NCBI RefSeq assembly: GCF_003416895.1
Contig: NZ_QVIO01000002.1
Span: 124,001-188,000, forward strand
Reading direction: 5' to 3'
Length of the DNA stretch: 64,000 bases
Source: Duganella sp. BJB476
GTDB taxonomy: Bacteria > Pseudomonadota > Gammaproteobacteria > Burkholderiales > Burkholderiaceae_D
The translations under genes and the position numbers were made by a program. Below the pieces are notes generated by a model. It did no database searches. It was not told where the DNA came from and saw only the letters and a list, made by a program, of their open reading frames with translations. Below are positions 38,205-46,065 of this stretch, in pieces (position 1 is the stretch's first letter; each line of letters opens with the position of its first letter).

Positions 38205-38777
38205 CTACGATCCTGCAGGCAGCGATTGCTGCACTGCCTGCAGGATTTCCGCGGACAGCTGTTCGTCGTCGACGGCGCGCGCCAGCACGATGGCGCCGAC
38301 CATCGAGGCATAACTGGCCAGCGCCTGCCTGCGCCGCGCCGCCGGATCCGCGCCCGGCATCAGCTCTTCCAGCACCGCCATCTGCCCGATTGCGCCCTCG
38401 GTCAGCGCGTGGCGCGCCTTGGGCCCGAGGCGCGCGATGTCGGCGCCCAGCGCGGTGACCGAGCAGCCCTTCTCCGGATGCTCGCAATGCTGCCTGGTCA
38501 GGTAGCCGTCGCTGATTTTCTCCAGCGCCGTGTCGCGCCCTTCGGCCAGATATCCTTCCCAGCGCTGCACCGATTTTTTCAGCGCATGGGCGGCTGCTTC
38601 GGCCAGCAAGTCTTCCTTGGAGGCGAAATGACCGTAGAAGCCGCCGTGCGTCAGGCCGGCGCTCTTCATCAGATCGGCCACGCCGATGCCGTCGTAGCCT
38701 TTTTCGCGGAATAGCCGCGCCGCCGTTTCAACGATGCGCTCGCGGTTGAGCGCCACTTGTTCCCTGCTGACTTTCAT
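38205..38777 (-). CDS. TetR-family transcriptional repressor
   Basis: A 190-residue regulator: HTH at 10-55 (RIVETAARLFREKGYDGIGV, then SAGLTHGGFYGHFASKEDLL) and a helical ligand domain of the TetR_C group with a conserved Cys in EKGCSVTALGADIARL. It is divergent from a thiolase gene across 85 bp that contains a promoter-overlapping dyad, so it probably represses the thiolase and itself. Confidence 0.9.
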   Translation of the reverse strand: MKVSREQVALNRERIVETAARLFREKGYDGIGVADLMKSAGLTHGGFYGHFASKEDLLAEAAAHALKKSVQRWEGYLAEGRDTALEKISDGYLTRQHCEHPEKGCSVTALGADIARLGPKARHALTEGAIGQMAVLEELMPGADPAARRRQALASYASMVGAIVLARAVDDEQLSAEILQAVQQSLPAGS

Positions 38778-38797
38778 GTCGTTCTCCCACTAAGCTA

Positions 38798-38845
38798 TTG
38801 ACATCATACATGACGAGCGTAATATATCAATCATTACGATCATCA
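38798..38845 (+). promoter_or_regulatory. thiolase promoter overlapped by a TetR-type operator
   Basis: TTGACA (38798-38803) and TAATAT (38820-38825) are 16 bp apart. An imperfect dyad with 13-bp arms (38811-38823 and 38833-38845; 11 of 13 positions pair) straddles the -10. Confidence 0.65.
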
Positions 38846-38862
38846 TTTAAAGGAGTTCCACC

Positions 38863-40011
38863 ATGAAAGCAGTGATCAGCGCCTATGCCCGTTCCCCCTT
38901 CCATTTCTCCCGCAAAGGCAAGCTGGCCGAAGTCCGTCCCGACGAATTGGGCGCCCAGGTGGTGCGAGGCCTGATGCAGCGCACCGGCCTCGACCCGGCG
39001 CTGCTGGACGATGTGATCCTCGGCTGCGCCTACCCGGAATCCTCGCAGGGCAACAACCTGGCGCGCATCGTCTCGCTGCTGGCCGGCTTTCCGCACGCGG
39101 TGCCGGGCATGACGATCAACCGCTTCTGCGGCTCGTCGATGTCGGCCATCCACATCGCCGCCGCGCAGATCGAGGCCGGCCTGGGCGAGGCCTATCTGTG
39201 CGTCGGCGTCGAATCGATGACGATGGTGCCGCAGGGCGGCTACAACTTCTCGCCCAACCCGCAGCTGCTGGCGGAAACCGACGCCTACATCAGCATGGGC
39301 GACACCGCCGAAAACGTCGCCCGTAAATACGAGGTGTCGCGCGCCGACCAGGAAGTGCTGGCCTTCCAGTCGCACCAGAAGGCGGCTGCCGCCCGCGCGG
39401 CCGGTTTGCTGAAGGATGAAATCGTGTCGATCACCACTGGCGCCGGCGAGGTGGTGGCGGAAGACGGCTGCATCCGCCCCGCCACCACGGTCGAAGCGCT
39501 GGCAGCATTGAAGCCGGTGTTCGATCCCGAGCATGGCGTGGTCACGGCCGGCACCTCGTCGCCGCTGACCGACGGCGCCTCGGCGGTGCTGGTCACCAGC
39601 GAGGAATTCGCCCGCAAGCACGGCCTGAAGCCAACCGCGCGCATCGTCTCGATGGCGGCGGTGGGTTGCGATCCGGCGCTGATGGGCATCGGTCCGATTC
39701 CGGCCACGCAAAAGGCGCTGAAGCTGGCCGGCCTGCAGGCGAGCGATATCGATGTGGCGGAGATTAACGAGGCCTTCGCCTCGCAGGCGCTGGCCTGCGT
39801 GCGCGAGCTGGGAATCCGGCCGGAGGTCTTGAATATCGACGGCGGCGGCATGGCGATCGGCCATCCGCTGGGCGCCACCGGCGCGCGCATCACCGGCAAG
39901 GCGGCGGCGCTGCTGGCGCGCACCGGCGGCCGCTACGCACTGGCCGCCCAGTGCATCGGCGGCGGCCAGGGTATCGCGACGGTGCTGGAAAAATTCACGC
40001 CGGCGGCTTGA
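38863..40011 (+). CDS. thiolase (acetyl-CoA C-acyltransferase)
   Basis: A 382-residue thiolase that cleaves 3-ketoacyl-CoA or condenses acyl-CoAs. The nucleophile C89 lies in INRFCGSSMSA, the GHPLGATGAR block carries the catalytic His, and the second active-site Cys is in AAQCIGGGQG. Complete and intact. A strong AAAGGAG precedes the ATG. No other beta-oxidation gene is adjacent, so a role in fatty-acid or aromatic-acid breakdown is possible but not fixed. Likely controlled by the divergent TetR. Confidence 0.93.
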   Translation: MKAVISAYARSPFHFSRKGKLAEVRPDELGAQVVRGLMQRTGLDPALLDDVILGCAYPESSQGNNLARIVSLLAGFPHAVPGMTINRFCGSSMSAIHIAAAQIEAGLGEAYLCVGVESMTMVPQGGYNFSPNPQLLAETDAYISMGDTAENVARKYEVSRADQEVLAFQSHQKAAAARAAGLLKDEIVSITTGAGEVVAEDGCIRPATTVEALAALKPVFDPEHGVVTAGTSSPLTDGASAVLVTSEEFARKHGLKPTARIVSMAAVGCDPALMGIGPIPATQKALKLAGLQASDIDVAEINEAFASQALACVRELGIRPEVLNIDGGGMAIGHPLGATGARITGKAAALLARTGGRYALAAQCIGGGQGIATVLEKFTPAA

Positions 40012-40103
40012 CACCTGGCGGTTTCTTAACCACTATCACGCTGGTGCAATCAGCACCGCCACCAATTGAGGTTGCCCTCCCCCACTGCTCACATCTTGAG
40101 CCT

Positions 40104-40159
40104 ACCCGTCTGACACAACGCTGCCGCAAAGGCGGCAAGCCGTCTTGTGTCCGGCGGGT
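40104..40159. repeat. REP-like long imperfect hairpin
   Basis: Arms ACCCG, GACACAA and TGCCGC (left) pair with GCGGCA, TTGTGTC and CGGGT (right) across a small AAAG loop, giving 18 paired bases interrupted by two internal loops. It lies in the 223-bp gap between the thiolase and monooxygenase genes. It looks like a REP/MITE-type dispersed element or a complex terminator; no second copy was noticed in the window. Confidence 0.55.
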
Positions 40160-40166
40160 TGATTGA

Positions 40167-40195
40167 CACTGATCGCCAGTGCTCCCCCCTTTTTT
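40167..40195 (+). terminator. short hairpin with T run
   Basis: CACTG (40167-40171) pairs with CAGTG (40177-40181), followed by a C-rich stretch and six T residues. The stem is short and the T run is offset, so terminator function is uncertain. Confidence 0.35.
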
Positions 40196-40234
40196 GTCTG
40201 ACCATTTAGGCGCCTTTGCGCTGAAGGAGTTCCC

Positions 40235-41719
40235 ATGATTTATGACGTCGTCATTGCCGGCGCAGGTCCTGTCGGCCTGTTTCTCGCCAGCGAGCTTGGG
40301 CTCGCGGGCATCCCGGTGCTGGTGCTGGAGCGGAGCGAAGACCCGCGCAGTCCATTGAAGCGGCTCCCATTCGGCATGCGCGGCCTGTCGGTGACGAGCG
40401 TCGAAGCTTTCTATCGCCGCGGCCTGCTGGCGGACATCGCGGCGGCGGCGCCCGGTGCGCCGCCGCGCCGCCAGGCCGGTCATTTCGCCGGCATCCCGTT
40501 CGACGACGCCGATATCGATACGTCGCAATGGCCATATCGCCTGTCCAGTCCCGCCGACACCAATATGGCGGCCGACATGGAGCACATCGAAACGTCCCTG
40601 GCCGCACGCGCCGCCATGCTGGGAGTCGAGATCCGGCGCGGCATCGGCGTCGACGAAGTCGGGCAGTCAGACGATGTGGTGACCATCCGGGCCGGCGGCG
40701 AAACCATCCGCGCACGCTGGATGGTCGCTTGCGATGGCGGCCGCAGCACGGTGCGCAAAGCGCTGGGCTTCGAGTTCACCGGCACCGATCCCGAGTTCAC
40801 CGGCTATTCGGTGCAAGTCGACATGGCCGATCCAGAACAGTTGCAGGCAGGCCGCCACTACACGCCAACGGGCATGTATTTTCAGTCACGGCCAGGCACG
40901 ATTGCGATGGTCGAATTCGACGGCGGCGCCTTTCACCGCACGCAGCCGATCACTCTGGAACAGGTGCAGGCGGTCCTGCGTCGCGTCAGCTGTACCGACG
41001 TCACGCTGACGGCGCTGGGGCTGGCCACCACCTGGACCGACCGCGCCTGCCAGGCGGCCACCTACCGCAAAGGACGGGTACTGCTGGCCGGCGACGCCGC
41101 ACACATCCACTCGCCACTGGGCGGCCAGGGACTCAACCTGGGACTGGGCGACGCGATGAACCTGGGATGGAAACTTGCAGCCACCATACGCGGCGATGCG
41201 CCGGCCGGCCTGCTCGACAGCTATACCAGCGAGCGGCATCCGGTCGGCGCGCAGGTGCTTGACTGGTCGCGCGCGCAGGTGGCGCTGATGCGGCCAAGCC
41301 GGCACGCACGCGCGCTCGAGGCCATCGTCCGGGATCTGATCGGCACACGCGATGGTGCGACCTATTTTGCAGAGCGCGTGTGGGGCGTCTCCCTGCGCTA
41401 CGATTTGGGCGGCGGCCATCCGCTGGTGGGCCGCAGCGCTCCCGATTTCGAGTTAGTCGACGGCAGGAGGCTGGGAGAACTGCTGAGCAAGGGCCGTGGC
41501 CTGCTGCTGGACTTCGACGTCCGCCAGCCTTGGCAGGCATGGGCCAGCCGCTGGAACGAGCGTGTTTCCTACGTCGCGGCCCAGGTCAAGGACAGCTTGG
41601 GCGTGAGCGCCATCCTGGTGCGCCCGGACGGCTTTGTCGCCTGGGCCGGCGGGGCTTCCCCGGTCGAAGCGGAAGCCTCCCAGGCCGCAGCACGATGGTT
41701 CGGCGTACCGCTGCGCTAA
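40235..41719 (+). CDS. FAD-dependent aromatic-ring monooxygenase
   Basis: A 494-residue class A flavoprotein hydroxylase (PheA/TfdB/MhpA-like). FAD motifs: GAGPVGLFLASE (9-20), the ACDGGRSTVRKALG block, and LLAGDAAHIHSPLGGQGLNLGLGDA. A C-terminal thioredoxin-like domain (about 390-494) is typical of the subgroup. It inserts one oxygen into phenolic or polyketide substrates using NAD(P)H. It stands alone with a good AAGGAG site. The substrate is unknown. Confidence 0.9.
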   Translation: MIYDVVIAGAGPVGLFLASELGLAGIPVLVLERSEDPRSPLKRLPFGMRGLSVTSVEAFYRRGLLADIAAAAPGAPPRRQAGHFAGIPFDDADIDTSQWPYRLSSPADTNMAADMEHIETSLAARAAMLGVEIRRGIGVDEVGQSDDVVTIRAGGETIRARWMVACDGGRSTVRKALGFEFTGTDPEFTGYSVQVDMADPEQLQAGRHYTPTGMYFQSRPGTIAMVEFDGGAFHRTQPITLEQVQAVLRRVSCTDVTLTALGLATTWTDRACQAATYRKGRVLLAGDAAHIHSPLGGQGLNLGLGDAMNLGWKLAATIRGDAPAGLLDSYTSERHPVGAQVLDWSRAQVALMRPSRHARALEAIVRDLIGTRDGATYFAERVWGVSLRYDLGGGHPLVGRSAPDFELVDGRRLGELLSKGRGLLLDFDVRQPWQAWASRWNERVSYVAAQVKDSLGVSAILVRPDGFVAWAGGASPVEAEASQAAARWFGVPLR

Positions 41720-41721
41720 CC

Positions 41722-43191
41722 TTATTGCGCGGCGTCGATGCAGTTGCGGCCGGCGCGCTTGGCGCGGTGCAGCGACGCATCCAGGCGGTCGAGGACAGTG
41801 GCGCCGCTCTCGTCCGCCCCAACCTGGGCCACGCCCAGGCTGATCACCACCGCGCCATTGCCCGGCAGGTCCGCTTCGGCGATCGCGCCGCGCAGTTTTT
41901 CCGCCAGCCGCATGGCGTCGGCCGCAGTGGTGTGGGTGGCGATGATCAGGAACTCCTCGCCGCGCATGCGCGCCAGCAGGTCCGAGGTGCGCAGCCTGCC
42001 ATTGACCACGTCCGCCACCGCGCGCAAGGTCTGCGCGCCGACCGGGGAACCGTATAAATCGTTTTCCGAGTGGAAGCTGGCGACGTCGAACGACAGCACC
42101 GCCAGCGGCAGGCCATAGCGGCGCGCGCGGCGGATTTCGTTGTCCAGCATGTCCTCGCCGGCGCGGCGGTTGGCGGCGCCGGTGACGCTGTCGACGGTGC
42201 TCATCAGCGTAATCTGGCCGGACAATTCTTCATTCCGGTGCTTCAATTCGCTCATGCCCAGGCCGAAGCTGACAAACTGCGCCAGGCTGGCGAAGCAGGC
42301 GAACTGCTCGCGCGAGAAGGTGATGTGACGGTCGAACATCAGGCAGATCGCGCCCAGTTCAGCGCTGCCCGGCTCGGCGCGCAGCGGCAGCGCCAGCACC
42401 ATGCGCACGCAGCGGTCGTGCAGCATCATGGCCAGTTCCGGGTCGCCGGCTTTTTCCGGCGCATCGAGCAGCACCATCTCGCCACGCGATACCGCCAGCA
42501 GCGGCGGGAACACGTCGCGCAGCGGCGATTGCAGCAGGCGGTCGCGCCGTTGCAGCAGGCGCGCCAGGTCCAGGTGGTTGCGCGATTCCTGCGCCACCAG
42601 TTGCAGGTCGCCCCGCTCCTTCATGTGCAGCACGGCGGTATGGCGCACGCCGGGGAAATTGCACAGCGCCAGGCAGATCTGCGCAGACATCGATTCGATG
42701 GTGTCGATGCCGCTCAGCGCGCGTTGCAGGCTGCGCTGCACGCCCAGCAGGTCGCGCAGTTCCTTTTCCTTGTCCAGCAGGGTTTGCTGCAAGGCGGCGG
42801 CCGCATCAGCCGGCACCGCCAGCGCCTGCTGCACCGCCTGCTGCAACTCGTCGCTGAGCACCGGACAGATGCGGTAGTCGAACTGGCCGTAGGTCATCAG
42901 CTCCGGCAACCAGGCGCTGTGCTCGTAGGCGCACAGCACCAGCACCGGCGCGCCGGCGCGGCCTCGTATCAGCGCGCCGACGCCGGCCAGCTCGCTCAGC
43001 TGCTCGTAGCCGTTCAGGTCCAGCACCAGCAGGTCCACGTGGCGTTTGCCAAGGGCCGTAGCCGTGGCGTCGACGTGCTCCGTCATGGTCAGCTGGGAGA
43101 ACAACTCTCCGCAGCAGGCCTGAAACTCCGCGCGCCGCTCGCCAGTGGCGTTGAAAAAGACACCTACGCTAGTGCTCCGGTCCGCCATCAT
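41722..43191 (-). CDS. GGDEF-domain protein with degenerate active site
   Basis: A 489-residue protein. Residues about 5-115 look receiver-like (LLVLDLNGYEQL), 150-310 look like a GAF domain, and the C-terminus is a GGDEF domain. The signature reads RGEEF (LLARMRGEEFLII): the first Gly of GGEEF is Arg. The metal/substrate block is FDVASFHSENDLYG instead of DIDXFKXXND. It may be a weak cyclase or a GTP/c-di-GMP-binding pseudoenzyme. The start is one of two adjacent ATGs (43191, 43188) after GGAG. Confidence 0.85.
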   Translation of the reverse strand: MMADRSTSVGVFFNATGERRAEFQACCGELFSQLTMTEHVDATATALGKRHVDLLVLDLNGYEQLSELAGVGALIRGRAGAPVLVLCAYEHSAWLPELMTYGQFDYRICPVLSDELQQAVQQALAVPADAAAALQQTLLDKEKELRDLLGVQRSLQRALSGIDTIESMSAQICLALCNFPGVRHTAVLHMKERGDLQLVAQESRNHLDLARLLQRRDRLLQSPLRDVFPPLLAVSRGEMVLLDAPEKAGDPELAMMLHDRCVRMVLALPLRAEPGSAELGAICLMFDRHITFSREQFACFASLAQFVSFGLGMSELKHRNEELSGQITLMSTVDSVTGAANRRAGEDMLDNEIRRARRYGLPLAVLSFDVASFHSENDLYGSPVGAQTLRAVADVVNGRLRTSDLLARMRGEEFLIIATHTTAADAMRLAEKLRGAIAEADLPGNGAVVISLGVAQVGADESGATVLDRLDASLHRAKRAGRNCIDAAQ

Positions 43192-43400
43192 ATTGCTCCT
43201 ACGCATGCTTTTTAATGTAAAAAAATGTATCCCCGCGCTAGTGTGCCATAAAGTTCATAATTAGCAATATTTTTTGCATTAAAGACTAGACTATTCCCCA
43301 AGGTAACTAATTGGCGTCGCGGTTTTGCCGCATATGTGTGAACGAGCGCACCGTCATAGGACACATAGCCGCAAATACTGTGGACTTCAAGGAGGATGCC

Positions 43401-44405
43401 ATGGCAAACACCAAGAATCAATCGGATCCCGACGCGGCCAGCATGCAGCGCGAGATCCAGCAACGCCAGGACCAGTCGGATGAGCGCAGCAAGCAGGAAG
43501 CGCGCTCCAGCCAGCTCGGCGACCGCCAGGGTCCGGTGCAAACTACCCAGCACGACTACCCCGGCACGCCGCTGCCGGCCCAGCACCTGGAAAAGCCGGG
43601 GTTGGAGGCCGAGATGCAGCTCAAGCCAGAATTCCTCGCGCCCGATTACTGCGGCAGCGGCAAGCTGGCCGGCATGGTGGCCATCGTCACCGGCGGCGAC
43701 TCCGGCATCGGCCGCGCGGTCGCGGTGCTGTATGCGCGTGAAGGGGCCGACGTGGCCATCATCTACCTGAGCGAGCATGAAGACGCCAACGACACCAAGC
43801 GCTATGTGGAGGCGGAAGGCCAGAGCTGCATGCTGCTGCCGGGCGATGTGCGCGACGCCGCCTTCTGCCGCGGCGCCGTCGAACAGGTGCATGAGCGCTT
43901 CGGCCGGCTCGACATCCTGGTCAACAACGCCGCCTTCCAGGAGCATGCCGAAAAACTGGCCGACCTGACCGAAGAGCGCTTCGACCTGACCATGAAGACC
44001 AACGTCTACGGCTACTTCCACATGGCCAAGGCGGTGCTGCCTTACCTGAAGCGCGGCGCCGCCATCATCAATACCGGCTCGGTCACGGGCCTGAAAGGCT
44101 CGAAGCACCTGCTGGACTATTCGACCACCAAGGGCGCGATCCATGCATTCACGATGTCGCTGGCGTCCAACCTGCTGGAGCATGGCATACGGGTCAACGC
44201 CATCGCGCCCGGACCGGTGTGGACGCCGCTGAATCCGGCCGATGCGCCGGCCGACAAGGTGGCGCAGTTCGGCGCCGACACCGACATGCAGCGACCCGCG
44301 CAACCGCAAGAGCTGTCCCCGGCCTATGTGTTCCTGGCGGCGCCCTGCTGCTCCAGCTACATCACCGGGATCGTGCTGCCGGTGACCGGCAGCGTCGGCG
44401 AGTAG
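43401..44405 (+). CDS. stress-type short-chain dehydrogenase (YghA-like SDR)
   Basis: A 334-residue SDR with a hydrophilic 80-residue N-terminal extension typical of the YghA/general-stress-protein group. Cofactor motif TGGDSGIGRA, then NNAAFQ, and catalytic Ser (NTGSVTG) with YSTTK. ATG 43401 follows GGAGG; the upstream open frame is ignored. It ends three bases before the ku start, so both are probably one transcript, consistent with a stress or stationary-phase repair unit. Confidence 0.9.
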   Translation: MANTKNQSDPDAASMQREIQQRQDQSDERSKQEARSSQLGDRQGPVQTTQHDYPGTPLPAQHLEKPGLEAEMQLKPEFLAPDYCGSGKLAGMVAIVTGGDSGIGRAVAVLYAREGADVAIIYLSEHEDANDTKRYVEAEGQSCMLLPGDVRDAAFCRGAVEQVHERFGRLDILVNNAAFQEHAEKLADLTEERFDLTMKTNVYGYFHMAKAVLPYLKRGAAIINTGSVTGLKGSKHLLDYSTTKGAIHAFTMSLASNLLEHGIRVNAIAPGPVWTPLNPADAPADKVAQFGADTDMQRPAQPQELSPAYVFLAAPCCSSYITGIVLPVTGSVGE

Positions 44406-44408
44406 GCC

Positions 44409-45278
44409 ATGGCGGCGCGCGCGTTATGGAAAGGCGCCATCAGCTTCGGGCTGGTGCACATTCCGGTCGAGATGTATTCGGCGGTGCAGGAGCACGAGCT
44501 GGATCTGACGATGCTGGACCGGCGCGACTTCTCGCCGGTCGGCTACAAGCGCTACAACAAGAACACCGGCAAGGAAGTGACTTGGGACGACATCGTCAAA
44601 GGCTATGAGTACGAGGACCACGAATACGTGGTGCTGTCCGACGAGGACCTTAAGCGCGCGAACGTCGAGGCCACGCAGACCATCGACATCCAGGCCTTCG
44701 TCGACGCCGCCGAGGTGCCGCTGACCTACTACCAGCAGCCCTACTATCTGGCGCCGGCGCGCGGCGGCGCCAAGGTGTATGCGCTGCTGCGCGAGACGCT
44801 GCGCAAGGCTGGCAAGATCGGCATCGCCACGGTGGTGATCCGCACCAAGCAGCACTTGTGCGCCTTGGTCTGCGTGGAGGACAAGATCGTGCTGAATACG
44901 CTGCGCTATGCGGCCGAGATCCGCAGCGCGGAAGAATTGAAGCTGCCGCCCGCCACCATGAAGGCGGCCGGCATCAGCGACAAGGAGCTGCAGATGGCGC
45001 TGTCGCTGGTCGAGGGCATGAGCGAGGCATGGAAACCGGAGCAGTATCACGACACCTACAAGGATGACGTGCTGGCACTGGTGAAGAAGAAGGTGAAGGC
45101 CGGCCAGACCAAGACCATCACCACCGCCGAGCCGGAGGCCAAGGCGGCCAGGTCGTCGAACGTGGTGGATCTGGTGGCGCTGCTGCAGGACAGCCTGGGC
45201 AAGCGGCCGGCTAAATCGTCAAGCCGCGCCCCGAAAACGAAAACGACGGCCAGGCGCCCTGCGGCGCGCAGTGCCTGA
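44409..45278 (+). CDS. ku: Ku protein, non-homologous end joining
   Basis: A 289-residue bacterial Ku: the core begins ALWKGAISFGLVHIPVEMYSA and contains GYKRYNKNTGKEV and RTKQHLCALV. A Lys/Arg/Ala-rich tail (about 230-289) is typical and helps bind DNA or LigD. It forms a ring homodimer on DNA ends and recruits LigD, encoded at 46066-48513. It follows the SDR by three bases, and its stop abuts the stop of the convergent PEP-CTERM gene. Confidence 0.95.
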   Translation: MAARALWKGAISFGLVHIPVEMYSAVQEHELDLTMLDRRDFSPVGYKRYNKNTGKEVTWDDIVKGYEYEDHEYVVLSDEDLKRANVEATQTIDIQAFVDAAEVPLTYYQQPYYLAPARGGAKVYALLRETLRKAGKIGIATVVIRTKQHLCALVCVEDKIVLNTLRYAAEIRSAEELKLPPATMKAAGISDKELQMALSLVEGMSEAWKPEQYHDTYKDDVLALVKKKVKAGQTKTITTAEPEAKAARSSNVVDLVALLQDSLGKRPAKSSSRAPKTKTTARRPAARSA

Positions 45279-45974
45279 TTAACGGCGCCGCGCTTTCCAG
45301 GTCAATGCTGCCAGGCCAACCAGCAGCATGGCGTAGGTTTCCGGCTCGGGAACCGGAACCGGAATCGACTCCTGCGTGATCGTCACCGACGTCAAGGCGC
45401 CGTTCGCGCCCATCATCGCGTGGGTCGCGTTGGAGGAATAGGTGTAGTAAAAGCTCGACTGGCTAAAGTTAGCGAAGTCCAGCTGGCCCGGCATGGTCGA
45501 CGCGCTCAGGGCCAAGCCGGATTTATCGAAGAAGCTCACCGCCATCATCTGCGATGCGTAGGCATTGGCAGAGACGTTGGCGATGCCGAAACTGTCCGCG
45601 CCACCCAAGGCGGCGGCGTTATTGGCGACCTGCACATTGGTGCTGCTGTAGCTCGCGCCGCCGAGGGCGATGCTGGCGCCGCCGATGCTGACGTCCAGGC
45701 TGTTCTGGGCCGCAGGCGCGGCATACATGGTGCCGCCGCCGAAGTGGCTGAACACGCCGGTCGCCGTGTCGTAGCTGAAATGGCCGGTGAGCTGGTCGCC
45801 GACCGACACGGTGCTGCCCGACAGGCTGCTGGATGCAACCGGGCCGCCGCTGAACGTCAACGGCGAAAACTCGACCATTTCCTGGATTTTGGCTGTGAAA
45901 TCAAATTGATAGACGGTCGCTTGGGCCGAGCCGAACAAGGTCATACCGGCTAACAAAATGGGCAGCTTTTTCAT
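45279..45974 (-). CDS. PEP-CTERM sorting-domain protein
   Basis: A 231-residue exported protein: signal peptide 1-19, a beta-rich domain starting TVYQFDFTAKIQEMVEF, and a canonical C-terminal VPEPETYAMLLVGLAAL followed by KARRR. It belongs to the PEP-CTERM group common in Massilia and relatives, probably exported to the envelope or matrix through exosortase. It lies between ku and ligD on the ligD strand, with no functional link evident. Confidence 0.88.
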   Translation of the reverse strand: MKKLPILLAGMTLFGSAQATVYQFDFTAKIQEMVEFSPLTFSGGPVASSSLSGSTVSVGDQLTGHFSYDTATGVFSHFGGGTMYAAPAAQNSLDVSIGGASIALGGASYSSTNVQVANNAAALGGADSFGIANVSANAYASQMMAVSFFDKSGLALSASTMPGQLDFANFSQSSFYYTYSSNATHAMMGANGALTSVTITQESIPVPVPEPETYAMLLVGLAALTWKARRR

Positions 45975-46065
45975 CTGGAGGGTCCTGAATTATGTGTCAA
46001 GCCGTCATTAAAACATTCACAACACCTGTTGTCAATATAAAATAATAATTTCACCATAAAAACAT

